Of a stretch of DNA of 64,000 nucleotides, positions 8,805 through 17,828 are shown one piece after another (within the stretch, counting starts at the first letter, position 1; each line of letters starts with the position of its first letter). The position numbers were made by a program, and so were the translations under genes. Where the stretch lies: assembly GCF_013283365.1 (NCBI RefSeq), contig NZ_WBYM01000004.1, positions 124,001 through 188,000 of the forward strand, given 5' to 3'. The notes beneath the pieces are model-generated. The model saw nothing but the letters and a program-made list of their open reading frames with translations, was not told the origin of the DNA and ran no database searches. The stretch is from Marinobacterium sp. xm-d-530. Its GTDB lineage: Bacteria; Pseudomonadota; Gammaproteobacteria; Pseudomonadales; Balneatricaceae.

Positions 8805-9407
8805 ATGTCGTTAACCCCTAAGCTAGAATCGCTAATCAGCGCACTGCGTCGCCTACCGGGAGTGGGCCCTAAGACGGCTCAGCGTATGGCGTTGCACCTG
8901 TTAGAGCGTGATCGCGATGCTGCCATCCAGATCAGTGGTGCGCTGGCTGATGCTGCTCAGAATATTGGTGAGTGTGAACAATGCCACTCGCTCTCTGAGC
9001 AGGCCGTCTGCGATATCTGCAGTAATGCAGCGCGTGATCGTAAAACCTTGTGTGTTTTGGAATCACCGATTGATCTGATGGCGATCGAGCAGACGGGGGG
9101 CTACGCAGGCCTCTATTTTGTATTGGGCGGGCACCTGTCGCCGATCGATGGAGTAGGGCCGGAAGATTTGAAAATCGATCAGCTTTTGGATCGAGTCTAC
9201 CAGGGCGAGATTAACGAACTGGTGTTGGCCACCAATCCAACGGTAGAGGGTGAAGCGACCGCTCACTACATTGCCGAACAGCTTCGCGATGTTGATGTCA
9301 GTATCAGTCGTATTGCTCACGGGGTGCCTGTAGGTGGCGAGCTTGAGTACGTAGATGGCGGTACTCTGGCGCATGCGCTGGCCGGTCGCCGCCAGATGGA
9401 GCGATAA
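8805..9407 (+). CDS. recR: Recombination mediator RecR
   Basis: Works with RecF and RecO to load RecA at single-strand gaps. The 200-residue protein has an N-terminal helix-hairpin-helix ([20 protein letters not shown]), a four-cysteine zinc motif ([16 protein letters not shown]) and a Toprim domain beginning [13 protein letters not shown]. It starts 2 bases after ybaB. Its last codons contain the ribosome site of rnd, so the two are likely coupled. Confidence 0.96.
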   Translation: MSLTPKLESLISALRRLPGVGPKTAQRMALHLLERDRDAAIQISGALADAAQNIGECEQCHSLSEQAVCDICSNAARDRKTLCVLESPIDLMAIEQTGGYAGLYFVLGGHLSPIDGVGPEDLKIDQLLDRVYQGEINELVLATNPTVEGEATAHYIAEQLRDVDVSISRIAHGVPVGGELEYVDGGTLAHALAGRRQMER

Positions 9408-9408
9408 G

Positions 9409-10590
9409 TTGATAGATTTTAGCGGTTACGACTTTGCCAAGCTGAGACAAGCGGCCAAAAACCCAATCTGGATCGATACCGAAGAGCAGTTGGCTCACTA
9501 CTGTCAGCAGTGGTTAGAGGTGCCGTTGATTACCTTGGATACTGAGTTCATTCGTACCTCCACCTTCTACGCAAAGCCAGGCCTGATTCAAGTCGCTGAT
9601 CAGCACAGTGTTTATCTGATTGATCCACTGCCTATAAAACGCTGGCGCCCATTCAGAGAGCTGCTAGAAGCGCCTCAGGTCTTAAAGGTTCTGCACGCTT
9701 GTGGAGAAGATGTTGAGTTGTTTAAACATCGCTATAAAGCGGCACCCTCACCGATGTTTGATACCCAAGTCGCGGCCGCTTTTTGTGGTTGGGGTTTCAG
9801 TATGGGACTTCAGCGTCTTGTTAAACATGCGCTGGATATCGATCTGGATAAGGGTGAAACCAAGTCCGACTGGCTACAACGCCCGCTAACTGATAATCAG
9901 ACACTCTATGCGGCACTGGATGTCTGCTACCTAGCCGAAATCGTTCAGATGCAGTTTAAAGAGCTTGAGAAGTTGGGGCGCACCGAGTGGGTCAAAGAGG
10001 AGTGCGAAGAGCTAGTTGCCAGTGTCATTGCTAACGAAGCGAATATTGATGACTACTATCGACGTTTCTCACAGCTCTGGAATATTCCGACGCGTAAGTT
10101 AGCGGCTCTGCGAGACCTGACCATTTGGCGTGAACGCACCAGCCGTTTGAGGGATAAAGCCCGCAATCGCATCTTGTCTAACCATCAGATTATCGATGTG
10201 ATTCAGCAGTGGCCCAATAAGCGCGACGATTTGAGAAAAATTGAAGGGTTGCGTTCAGGCAACGTCTGGGATTTTGGTAACGATATTATTCGCTGCCTGA
10301 AAAATGCCGATAAGTCAGCCCAAGATAACCCGCCAGAGCCGATTGAGCAGCCGCTGAAGTTCAAGTTTCATGCTCACCTTAAAGCCTTGCGTGCAGTTGG
10401 TGCCAAAGCGGCGGAGCAACACAATGTGGCGCCGGAGCTGATGCTGAGAAAACGAGATATTGAAGCGTTGATTCGCACAGGTGTTGAGACGGGTCATTAT
10501 GAATTGCCAGATAGCCTATGTGGATGGCGTAAACCTTTGATTGGTCAGGCTCTGCTTGATCAGCTAGCAGAATTAAACGAGTCAAACTGA
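9409..10590 (+). CDS. rnd: Ribonuclease D
   Basis: DEDD-family 3'-5' exoribonuclease that trims tRNA precursors. Exo motifs seen are TLDTEFIRT (Exo I), [11 protein letters not shown] (Exo II) and the Exo III block ending [10 protein letters not shown], followed by HRDC-type helical domains. The open frame extends upstream into recR, but TTG at 9409 is chosen: GGAG at 9398-9401 sits 7 bases before it, it directly follows the recR stop, and it gives 393 residues against about 375 in E. coli. Confidence 0.9.
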   Translation: MIDFSGYDFAKLRQAAKNPIWIDTEEQLAHYCQQWLEVPLITLDTEFIRTSTFYAKPGLIQVADQHSVYLIDPLPIKRWRPFRELLEAPQVLKVLHACGEDVELFKHRYKAAPSPMFDTQVAAAFCGWGFSMGLQRLVKHALDIDLDKGETKSDWLQRPLTDNQTLYAALDVCYLAEIVQMQFKELEKLGRTEWVKEECEELVASVIANEANIDDYYRRFSQLWNIPTRKLAALRDLTIWRERTSRLRDKARNRILSNHQIIDVIQQWPNKRDDLRKIEGLRSGNVWDFGNDIIRCLKNADKSAQDNPPEPIEQPLKFKFHAHLKALRAVGAKAAEQHNVAPELMLRKRDIEALIRTGVETGHYELPDSLCGWRKPLIGQALLDQLAELNESN

Positions 10591-10877
10591 TGTTAATTTG
10601 TTCTATTTATAAAAGCTCAAAAAAAGATGAGATGTATCTCTACGTTGATAAGCGTGAAGGCTTAGAGCGTGTTCCGGATGCCCTTATCGAGATCTTTGGT
10701 ACTCCTGTTCACTCTATGGATATGCCATTAACTGCCGAACGTAAATTGGCGCGCGCCGATACCGCAAAAGTGCTTGAAAGCATCCGTGACCAAGGTTTTT
10801 ACCTGCAGATGCCGCCTCCTAAAGAGGACTATATGCTCGATATCCACATGGATCGTCCAGAGACAGGCGTCCGCTAA
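10590..10877 (+). CDS. ycgL: YcgL domain protein
   Basis: The 95-residue conserved protein of unknown function matches E. coli YcgL in length and in blocks such as [16 protein letters not shown] and [10 protein letters not shown]. Its ATG overlaps the rnd stop (TGATG) and its own stop overlaps the ycgN start (TAATG), so rnd-ycgL-ycgN is one translationally coupled unit, as in Pseudomonas. No membrane segment or signal is visible. Confidence 0.88.
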   Translation: MLICSIYKSSKKDEMYLYVDKREGLERVPDALIEIFGTPVHSMDMPLTAERKLARADTAKVLESIRDQGFYLQMPPPKEDYMLDIHMDRPETGVR

Positions 10878-11317
10878 TGTCAGAGGTGTTTTGGCGCAGT
10901 AAATCACTGGAACAGATGACCCACGACGAGTGGGAGTCTCTCTGTGACGGCTGTGCCCTCTGTTGTCTGCACAAACTAGAGGATGAGGATACAGAAGAGG
11001 TCTACTACACCACCGTCGTCTGTCACCTTCTGAATACCGATAACTGCCAGTGCACGGATTATCCTAACCGATCCACTCGCCAGCCCAGTTGTGTCAAATT
11101 GCATCCAAAAGATGTCGAAGAGTTCCACTGGCTTCCGCAAAGTTGTGCCTACCGCCTGATCTATGAGGGGCATGAGCTTCCACAATGGCATCCGTTGGTC
11201 AGCGGTGATCAGCGCAGTGTCATCGAAGCTAACGCTTCTGTCTTGAGCTACTACGAAGTCAAAGATAACGAAATCACAGAAGATGAGTTCATCGATTACG
11301 TGATTGAGCCTGAATAA
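10877..11317 (+). CDS. ycgN: YcgN family cysteine-cluster protein
   Basis: The 146-residue UPF0260/YcgN protein has an N-terminal cysteine cluster (CDGCALCC, then C at [15 protein letters not shown] and PSCVKLHP) in the pattern of the CxxCxxCC zinc or iron-sulfur cluster family. The biochemical role is not established. It is the last gene of the coupled rnd-ycgL-ycgN set and is followed by the Fur-boxed feo promoter. Confidence 0.88.
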   Translation: MSEVFWRSKSLEQMTHDEWESLCDGCALCCLHKLEDEDTEEVYYTTVVCHLLNTDNCQCTDYPNRSTRQPSCVKLHPKDVEEFHWLPQSCAYRLIYEGHELPQWHPLVSGDQRSVIEANASVLSYYEVKDNEITEDEFIDYVIEPE

Positions 11318-11356
11318 TCTTCTTTTGCATGATCAATAAATCCTTAAATTTTGGTT

Positions 11357-11379
11357 TAAATGATTATGATTCTCATTTA
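11357..11379 (+). promoter_or_regulatory. Fur box upstream of feoAB
   Basis: The stretch AATGATTATGATTCTCATTT (11359-11378) resembles the GATAATGATAATCATTATC Fur consensus, with the ATTCTCAT half typical of Pseudomonas-like genomes. It lies about 35 bases before feoA, where iron-loaded Fur would block transcription. Confidence 0.65.
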
Positions 11380-11410
11380 GAATTGTTAGATAGGTTTAAG
11401 GATATTCATT

Positions 11411-11668
11411 GTGTCTCAAATTCAATGTGCCAATCTCTGGCAGATGAAACGGGGTATTCAAAGTGTTATTGAAGGGTTTACCCCCGCTTTGGATGCTGCT
11501 GTGAAAGCGCGTTTGGAGGAGCTGGGGTTCCATCAAGGCGCTCGCGTTTTATGTACTCAAGCACCTCGTTTGGGCGCTCCTAAATTGTATAAAGTGGGTA
11601 ACGCAGTCTACTCACTTGAAAAGACAATCGCAGAGTGTGTGATTGCACATCCGGTCACGTCTGAATAA
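11411..11668 (+). CDS. feoA: Ferrous iron transport protein FeoA
   Basis: Small cytosolic SH3-like partner of FeoB, 85 residues. It has the family's core features, a hydrophobic ALDAAVKARLEELGFHQGARV block and the turn ending KVGNAVYSLEKTIAECV. It starts with GTG preceded by AAGGA (11398-11402). Its stop overlaps the feoB ATG (TAATG). It lies immediately downstream of a Fur box, so it is likely iron-repressed. Confidence 0.88.
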   Translation: MSQIQCANLWQMKRGIQSVIEGFTPALDAAVKARLEELGFHQGARVLCTQAPRLGAPKLYKVGNAVYSLEKTIAECVIAHPVTSE

Positions 11669-13506
11669 TGAAACAACTACTACTGGTCGGAAGCCCCAAC
11701 TCGGGAAAATCGATGCTGTTCAATCGTCTTACCGGTATGAATCAGCGTGTGGCAAACTTTCCTGGAATTACAGTCGATACCTCAACAGGGCCAGCGGTCG
11801 GTCGATCAGACTTATTAGTAGTCGATTTTCCTGGCGCTTACTCTTTAACCCCTCTTTCGGGCGAAGAGCAAGTTGCTGTAGATGCCTTCTATAAATTGTT
11901 GGACGTTCCTGTCGGTCACATAGAAGCCGTTGTCTGTGTTGTCGATGCGACCCGCATGGAAAAAGGTCTGGTATTTGCGTTGCAGGTTAGGGAGGCCTGT
12001 CGACGTGCTGGTCATCCAGTGATGATTGTGACCAATATGCATGATGTTCTTGAGCGTCATAATCAGAGCGTTGATGCTGAAGGGCTGTCGCAACGCTTGG
12101 ATATGCCGGTCATTCCGATCTCTGCAAAGAGCGGTGTAGGCGTCGATCAAATCATTACACGCTCAGGGCAGGGGATAGAGGTTCCAAAGAGCGAGCTAAA
12201 AGAGGATCTGATTGCGTTTGACGCATCTGTGTTCCGAAATCTAGCGGAATCGTTGGCGAATGAGTTTGGTCCCAAAGGGGACTACCTGCTTCTGGTTCAT
12301 AACCGAGCGGATCAATTCTTCCTCAGTACCCTGACGGGTGGTCTGAGTTTTCTGTTGATCATGTTTTTACTCTTCCAAGCGATATTCAGTTGGGCCGCTC
12401 CTTTGATGGATGGCGTAGAGTCACTGATTGGACTCACGGCAGACTCTGTGTTGCCTCTGATACCAAGCGGTATGCTGCATGACTTTGTTAAAGATGCTCT
12501 ATTTGGCGGGCTGGGTGCTTTTTTGGTGTTTGTACCTCAGATTTTTATTCTGACGTTGATCGTCGGTTTTATGGAAGATTCAGGGTACCTTGCTAGGGCC
12601 GCTGTCATCTGTCACAGACCGCTTCGCGCTTTTGGTCTAACTGGTAAAAGTTTTGTCCCAATGTTATCGGGTGTCGCCTGTGCTATCCCAGGCATCTATG
12701 CAGCACGAACCATAGAGTCACCAAGACGTCGCTGGTTAACCTACTTTGCCATTCCGCTTATGCCTTGTTCGGCTCGACTACCTGTCTATGGGCTTCTTAT
12801 TGTCGCGTTTATTCCCAATGAGTCACTTCTAGGTGGTGCAGTAGGGTTGCAAGGTCTGGCCATGTTGGCGATCTATCTATTCGGAATCGTTATGGCCTTG
12901 TTGATCGTGTCGTTACTCTCTAGAGTAAAGGCAGGTAAGGGGAGTGATCTCCCATTTGTTCTCGAGATGCCTCCCTATCGTCTACCGGGTGCAAAAACTT
13001 TAGGCCAGTTGGCCTGGTCACGCAGTGGTGATTTTGTGAAACGTGCAGGCCCCGTGATCTTCTGGGTCAGTGTGGTGGTCTGGGTGTTAGGCTACTTCCC
13101 TAATCAGGGGGCAAATTTGGGTGAATCCTGGTTGGGGGCTATTGGTAAATTCATAGCGCCTATCTTTGAACCCATCGGCCTGGATTGGAAGTACGGTGTT
13201 GCCATTATCGCGTCGTTCCTAGCGCGTGAGGTCTTTGTCGGCACACTGGGTACACTCTATGGTATTGAAGGTGCCGAGGAGGAGTTTACATCCTTGGCTC
13301 AACAGATTCAGGATTCTGGCATCTCTTTGGCTTCTGGAGTCGCTCTGTTTGTTTTCTTCGCCATTGCTGCGCAGTGTGTCTCAACTCTAGCAACGTTGCG
13401 CAGGGAGAGCGGTAGCTGGTCGCTGCCGGCCGGTCTGTTTGTGGGGTATGGTGTTTTGGCTTACAGCTTGGCTTTTGTGGCTTTTACTCTGATAGTTGGC
13501 GATTAG
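11668..13506 (+). CDS. feoB: Ferrous iron transporter FeoB (short form)
   Basis: Inner-membrane Fe(II) importer with an N-terminal G domain: G1 GSPNSGKS (8-15), G2 around T35, G3 DFPG (53-56), G4 TNMHD (122-126) and G5 SAKSG (152). The two Gate regions follow, including the conserved cysteine in PCSARLPVY. It is 612 residues against about 770 in E. coli, yet ends cleanly, so it looks like the shorter FeoB class rather than a fragment. No feoC follows. Its 3' end overlaps the convergent glpR by 23 bases. Confidence 0.92.
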   Translation: MKQLLLVGSPNSGKSMLFNRLTGMNQRVANFPGITVDTSTGPAVGRSDLLVVDFPGAYSLTPLSGEEQVAVDAFYKLLDVPVGHIEAVVCVVDATRMEKGLVFALQVREACRRAGHPVMIVTNMHDVLERHNQSVDAEGLSQRLDMPVIPISAKSGVGVDQIITRSGQGIEVPKSELKEDLIAFDASVFRNLAESLANEFGPKGDYLLLVHNRADQFFLSTLTGGLSFLLIMFLLFQAIFSWAAPLMDGVESLIGLTADSVLPLIPSGMLHDFVKDALFGGLGAFLVFVPQIFILTLIVGFMEDSGYLARAAVICHRPLRAFGLTGKSFVPMLSGVACAIPGIYAARTIESPRRRWLTYFAIPLMPCSARLPVYGLLIVAFIPNESLLGGAVGLQGLAMLAIYLFGIVMALLIVSLLSRVKAGKGSDLPFVLEMPPYRLPGAKTLGQLAWSRSGDFVKRAGPVIFWVSVVVWVLGYFPNQGANLGESWLGAIGKFIAPIFEPIGLDWKYGVAIIASFLAREVFVGTLGTLYGIEGAEEEFTSLAQQIQDSGISLASGVALFVFFAIAAQCVSTLATLRRESGSWSLPAGLFVGYGVLAYSLAFVAFTLIVGD

Positions 13507-14281
13507 AGACTGGATTGTTTCCTGGACAGTGAATGACTACATCATTTTGAATTAAAAGATTGGCGAACTGATCATCGGGGCAGTCATTCGTAAACAGTCT
13601 TGATATGTCCTTAATGTGCCCTAGTTTCACCATGGGTGTTCTGCCAAATTTGGAGTTATCGCTACAAAGGAGTACCTCTGAGGCATTTGCTATAATGGCT
13701 TGTGACACTCTGACCTCCCTGAGGTCGTAATCAAGCAGGGTGCCATCTGGTTGAATACCGCTGATGCCTATGATTGCGTACTCCATCTGAAAGGTGTTTA
13801 TGAGGTCTGTCGCTGGAGAGCCGACAATGCCACCATCACTGTTTCGAACTTCGCCACCTGCAACAATGACTGTGAAGTCACTCTTAGAGGATAAGGTAAC
13901 AGCGACATTCAAGTTGTTGGTCACTACGGTCAGATTTTGTTTGCTCAACAGGGCTTCGGCGACTGCCTCTGTTGTGGTGCCGATATTGATAAATAGGGAT
14001 GCGCCATCGGGGATATAATCAGCAACGAGTTTTGCAATAGTTTGTTTAGCGTCCGAATTAACACTTTTACGAGTTTTATAAGAGCTGTTTGTTGTGCTGT
14101 TTTCAACCGCACCAACACCACCATGATAACGTTTTACGCGCCCCTCCGTTTCCAATTGAGTGACATCACGTCTTATAGTTTGGGGCGTCACTTCAAGTGA
14201 TGAAGTGAGTTCATCTATAGTCACAAAACCACTTTCAGCGATCTTATCGAGTATGAATTCAAACCTGCGATGTTGGCGCAT
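13484..14281 (-). CDS. glpR: DeoR-family glycerol regulon repressor
   Basis: The 265-residue repressor has a DeoR-type helix-turn-helix (VTIDELTSSLEVTPQTIRRDVTQL, about 20-45) and a C-terminal phosphosugar isomerase-like effector domain containing NIGTTTEAVAEAL and VVTNNLN. E. coli GlpR is inactivated by glycerol 3-phosphate. The neighbouring glpD and glycerol ABC operon and the tandem TTCGT repeats between them make control of this locus very likely. It shares its strand with glpD, starting 67 bases downstream of the glpD stop. Confidence 0.9.
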   Translation of the reverse strand: MRQHRRFEFILDKIAESGFVTIDELTSSLEVTPQTIRRDVTQLETEGRVKRYHGGVGAVENSTTNSSYKTRKSVNSDAKQTIAKLVADYIPDGASLFINIGTTTEAVAEALLSKQNLTVVTNNLNVAVTLSSKSDFTVIVAGGEVRNSDGGIVGSPATDLINTFQMEYAIIGISGIQPDGTLLDYDLREVRVSQAIIANASEVLLCSDNSKFGRTPMVKLGHIKDISRLFTNDCPDDQFANLLIQNDVVIHCPGNNPVSNRQLSE

Positions 14282-14348
14282 CTAACATTCCGTAATTAAC
14301 TTTTTTATTATCATAGTCATATATCAGACTTATAGCTATTGGGCTTTT

Positions 14349-15863
14349 TTACACTCCATCTGCTGCAAGGTAAGCATTAAGTTTGGCTTTGTTCTCTGTA
14401 TCGATTCTTAAGCCAAGCTTCGTTCTTCGCCAAAGGATATCTTCAACAGTTTTTGCCCATTCATTATCCTGTAACCAGTTAACCTCTAATTCATAAAGGT
14501 TATAGCCAAAATGCTGCCCCAGCTCTTCAATATTTGTTGTCTTACCAAGTATATTGAAAGTGTCTGTTCCATAGGTTCTTAGCATTCGTTTTGCCCAACG
14601 GTTGTCTAGGAATGGGTATTTCATCTGAATCTTACTAAGCAGATTGTCACTATCTGTTAGTTCATAGTCTCCACCAGGAAGAGGGATACCCGCTGTCCAT
14701 GCTCTACCCATTTGGGGATGAAATTTTTCAATCTCTCTCAAAGCGGACTCGGCAAGTTTTCGATAAGTGGTAATCTTTCCACCAAACACATTGAGTGCTG
14801 CTGCTCGTCCGTTGACAGAATCTACCTTTAGAACATAGTCCCTAGTTGCCTCAGTGGCTGAGGAGGCATTGTCATCGTAAAGGGGACGAACGCCAGAGTA
14901 GGTCCAGACAACATCAGAATCTTTTAGTGGTTTCTCAAAGTACTCAGAGGCAGCTTTCAAAAGATATTCTTGTTCTTCTGGAGTACAGTAAGCTTTTTCG
15001 GCTGGACCTTCGTGATCCACATCAGTTGTGCCAATTAAAGTGAAGTCATCTTCATAGGGGATAGCAAAAATGATCCGGTTATCACTCTGTTGGAAGATAT
15101 AGGCGCGATCGTGATCATAAAGTTTCTTTACAACGATATGGCTTCCTCGAACTAGCCTGACGCCATGCTTTGAGTTCAGGTGAAGACTGTTATTAAGGAC
15201 ATCTGCTACCCAAGGACCAGCGCAGTTGATAACCGTTTTCGCCTGAACTTTCATTTCTTCATTAGTGATTAAATCTCTGACGGTTACCCGCCATAAACCC
15301 TCCACTCTTTCTGCGGACTCAACACGTGTCCTAGTGTGAATTTTGGCGCCACGATTTTCTGCGTCTCTTGCATTTAGGACTACTAGACGAGCGTCATCAA
15401 CCCAGCAATCGGAATACTCAAACCCTTTCTTTAGTGACTTTTTAAGAGGGATACCTGTTTTGTCTTCTGCAAAATTAAGAGTTTTAGTGGCAGGTAAAAT
15501 TTTTCTGCCCCCTAGATGATCATAGATAAACAGTCCTACTCTTAATAGCCAACTTGGACGAAGCCCTTTGTGGTGCGGTAAAACGAAGCGAAGTGGCCAG
15601 CTTATGTGCGGCATGGCTTTTAGTAAACGCTCTCTTTCGATAAGTGCCTCGCGAACCAGTCTGAACTCATAATATTCAAGGTAGCGTAATCCGCCATGAA
15701 ACAACTTAGTTGAGCCTGAGGAGGTTGCTTGAGCAAGATCGCCCATCTCGAAAAGAGATACAGTTAATCCTCTACCAGCTGCATCACGTGCTATGCCACA
15801 ACCGTTTATGCCACCACCTATAATAACCAGGTCTTTTACATCATTATGTTGCATTTCGTTCAT
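14349..15863 (-). CDS. glpD: Aerobic glycerol-3-phosphate dehydrogenase
   Basis: FAD enzyme at the inner membrane oxidising glycerol 3-phosphate to dihydroxyacetone phosphate and passing electrons to quinone. The 504-residue product opens with the FAD dinucleotide fold VIIGGGINGCGIARDAAGRG and carries family blocks SSGSTKLFHGGLRYLEY and NVFGGKITTYRKLAE. Start at 15863 or the in-frame ATG at 15854; neither has a strong ribosome site. It is divergent from the glycerol importer operon, with GlpR-like operators between. Confidence 0.96.
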   Translation of the reverse strand: MNEMQHNDVKDLVIIGGGINGCGIARDAAGRGLTVSLFEMGDLAQATSSGSTKLFHGGLRYLEYYEFRLVREALIERERLLKAMPHISWPLRFVLPHHKGLRPSWLLRVGLFIYDHLGGRKILPATKTLNFAEDKTGIPLKKSLKKGFEYSDCWVDDARLVVLNARDAENRGAKIHTRTRVESAERVEGLWRVTVRDLITNEEMKVQAKTVINCAGPWVADVLNNSLHLNSKHGVRLVRGSHIVVKKLYDHDRAYIFQQSDNRIIFAIPYEDDFTLIGTTDVDHEGPAEKAYCTPEEQEYLLKAASEYFEKPLKDSDVVWTYSGVRPLYDDNASSATEATRDYVLKVDSVNGRAAALNVFGGKITTYRKLAESALREIEKFHPQMGRAWTAGIPLPGGDYELTDSDNLLSKIQMKYPFLDNRWAKRMLRTYGTDTFNILGKTTNIEELGQHFGYNLYELEVNWLQDNEWAKTVEDILWRRTKLGLRIDTENKAKLNAYLAADGV

Positions 15864-15880
15864 TTGTGTTGTTTTTCTTC

Positions 15881-15900
15881 ATTCGTTTATATTCGTATTA
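15881..15900. promoter_or_regulatory. Candidate GlpR operator, glpD side
   Basis: Two ATTCGT repeats start exactly 10 bases apart (15881 and 15891), directly upstream of the glpD start. One helical turn spacing suggests repeated contacts on one DNA face. Assignment to GlpR is inferred from position. Confidence 0.5.
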
Positions 15901-15946
15901 GGTGAAAGCTAACAAAAAGAAAATTTAAGTCAATAAAAACTTTCTC

Positions 15947-15976
15947 TTGACTTCGTTTGCTTTCGTTTGCGAGTAT
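15947..15976 (+). promoter_or_regulatory. Glycerol importer promoter with embedded GlpR-like repeats
   Basis: TTGACT (15947-15952) and GAGTAT (15971-15976) are 18 bases apart. The spacer holds a tandem 10-base repeat, cTTCGTTTGC then tTTCGTTTGC (15951-15970), so a bound repressor would cover the promoter. The TTCGT core matches the repeats on the glpD side. Confidence 0.55.
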
Positions 15977-15983
15977 CCACTCT

Positions 15984-16010
15984 AACGAATGATTTCTGGA
16001 TCACTTCGTT
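15984..16010. promoter_or_regulatory. Inverted AACGAA / TTCGTT pair
   Basis: AACGAA (15984-15989) and TTCGTT (16005-16010) form an inverted pair with starts 21 bases apart, two helical turns, just downstream of the promoter. It is probably another GlpR contact. Confidence 0.4.
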
Positions 16011-16039
16011 GATAAAAATAATGAAGATGGAGAAAGACC

Positions 16040-17773
16040 ATGAAGAAAAAGCTAGCCTTGGCTGTCGCGTTTGCTTCGGCAACAATCACAAGCGCTGCTT
16101 ATGCAGACATCAACGCTGCTAAGAAGTGGGTTGATAGTGAGTTTCAACCCTCCGCACTCACTAAAGAGCAACAAATCGAAGAGATGCAGTGGTTCATTAA
16201 TGCTGCGAAACCATTCGCTGGAATGGAAATCAATGTGCTCTCAGAAACTATCCCTACACATACCTACGAGTCTACGGTTCTCGCAAAAGCCTTTGAAGAG
16301 ATTACGGGTATTAAGGTAAATCACCAATTACTGGGTGAAGGGGAGGTTGTTCAGGCCGTTCAGACTCAAATGCAGACTAAGCGGAATCTTTACGATGCCT
16401 ATGTGAACGACTCAGATCTAATTGGTACTCACTCTCGTCTTCAGTTGGCTCATAGCTTGACTGATTTCATGAACGGTCCCGCCAAAGACATCACTAACCC
16501 TAATCTTGATCTAGACGATTTCATGGGTCTTGAGTTTACGACTGGTGCTGATGGCGAAGTATACCAACTGCCAAGTCAGCAGTTTGTTAACCTTTACTGG
16601 TTCCGTAAAGACTGGTTTGATCGCGAAGATCTCCAAAAACAGTTCAAAGATATCTATGGCTATGATCTAGGTGTGCCTGTTAACTGGTCCGCTTATGAGG
16701 ACATTGCGGAGTTCTTCTCCGTTCACGTCAAAGAGATCGATGGAACTCCAATCTACGGCCATATGGATTACGGTAAACGTGCCCCTGACCTTGGTTGGCG
16801 TATGACGGATGCCTGGTTATCTATGGCGGGTGCCGGTTCTGCTGGTCAACCAAATGGGCGTCCTATTGATGAATGGGGTATCCGTATGGAAGAGGGTAGT
16901 TGTAATCCAGCTGGTGCTAGTGTTTCTCGTGGTGGTGCCGCAAACGGTCCTGCTGCAGTTTACGCTATTCGTAAGTGGGATGAATGGCTACGTAAATATG
17001 CTCCACCAGGTGCCGCATCTTATGACTTCTACCAATCACTTCCTGCACTGAGCCAAGGTAATGTTGCTCAACAGATTTTCTGGTACAGCGCGTTTACAGC
17101 TGACATGGTTAAATCTCAAGCCGAGGGCAATAATACGGTTGATGCTGAAGGAACACCATTGTGGCGTATGGCTCCAAGCCCCCATGGCCCATACTGGCAA
17201 GAAGGTCAGAAGGTCGGTTACCAAGATGTTGGTTCTTGGACCATCCTAAAATCGACACCTGAAGATCGTGCTAAAGCGGCTTGGTTGTACGCTCAGTTTG
17301 TGACTTCAAAAACAGTTGATGTGAAAAAGTCTCACGTAGGTCTTACCTTCATTCGTGACTCTTCTATTAATCACGAATCATTCACTGAGCGAGCTCCAAA
17401 ACTGGGTGGTCTAGTTGAGTTCTACCGTTCGCCAGATCGTAATATGTGGTCTCCAACCGGTGTCAACGTTCCTGACTATCCTAAGCTTGCTCAAATTTGG
17501 TGGCAACAGATTGGTGACGTGAACTCAGGCGCATTCACACCTCAAGAAGCAATGGATCGTCTAGCTCAAGAGATGGACATCACCATGGCTCGCATGGAGC
17601 GTGCAGACAAAGGTGCAAACGTTTACGGCGGTTGTGGTCCTCGTCTGAACGAAGAGAAGGATCCATCTTACTGGTTGGGTCGTGAAGGTGGGCCTAAGGC
17701 TAAACTTGCTAATGAGAAGCCTCAGGGTCAAACCGTTAATTATGATGAGCTAGTGAAAAGCTGGACTAACTAA
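16040..17773 (+). CDS. glpV: Glycerol ABC transporter substrate-binding protein
   Basis: The 577-residue periplasmic binding protein has a clear signal peptide (MKKKLALAVAFASATITSAAYA) with cleavage before DINAAKKW. It belongs to the large class of sugar/polyol-binding proteins; the length, the family blocks ETIPTHTYESTVLAKAFEE and YGGCGPRLN, and the operon order fit GlpV of the Rhizobium leguminosarum GlpSTPQUV glycerol importer. A GGAG site lies 8 bases before the ATG. Unlike the rhizobial order, it is the first gene here. A hairpin after the stop may raise its expression over the rest. Confidence 0.85.
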   Translation: MKKKLALAVAFASATITSAAYADINAAKKWVDSEFQPSALTKEQQIEEMQWFINAAKPFAGMEINVLSETIPTHTYESTVLAKAFEEITGIKVNHQLLGEGEVVQAVQTQMQTKRNLYDAYVNDSDLIGTHSRLQLAHSLTDFMNGPAKDITNPNLDLDDFMGLEFTTGADGEVYQLPSQQFVNLYWFRKDWFDREDLQKQFKDIYGYDLGVPVNWSAYEDIAEFFSVHVKEIDGTPIYGHMDYGKRAPDLGWRMTDAWLSMAGAGSAGQPNGRPIDEWGIRMEEGSCNPAGASVSRGGAANGPAAVYAIRKWDEWLRKYAPPGAASYDFYQSLPALSQGNVAQQIFWYSAFTADMVKSQAEGNNTVDAEGTPLWRMAPSPHGPYWQEGQKVGYQDVGSWTILKSTPEDRAKAAWLYAQFVTSKTVDVKKSHVGLTFIRDSSINHESFTERAPKLGGLVEFYRSPDRNMWSPTGVNVPDYPKLAQIWWQQIGDVNSGAFTPQEAMDRLAQEMDITMARMERADKGANVYGGCGPRLNEEKDPSYWLGREGGPKAKLANEKPQGQTVNYDELVKSWTN

Positions 17774-17786
17774 CGGTTAAAACGGG

Positions 17787-17801
17787 GGGGCCGTAGGCCC
17801 T
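17787..17801 (+). promoter_or_regulatory. Intercistronic hairpin between glpV and glpS
   Basis: GGGCC-gta-GGCCC (17788-17800) within a G7 run, followed by a weak pyrimidine stretch. It lies in the only sizeable gap of the importer operon. Such hairpins after binding-protein genes usually stabilise upstream mRNA or cause partial termination. Confidence 0.5.
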
Positions 17802-17828
17802 CTCGATTTCTTTCCCAGAGATATTTCC

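Noticed and set aside
9355-9408. Longer N terminus for RNase D inside recR
   Set aside because: The TTG at 9409 has a good ribosome site and family-like length; the upstream codons are recR in another frame.
11668-13506. FeoB as a truncated pseudogene
   Set aside because: G domain and gates are complete and the gene ends at a proper stop; a shorter FeoB class is the simpler explanation.
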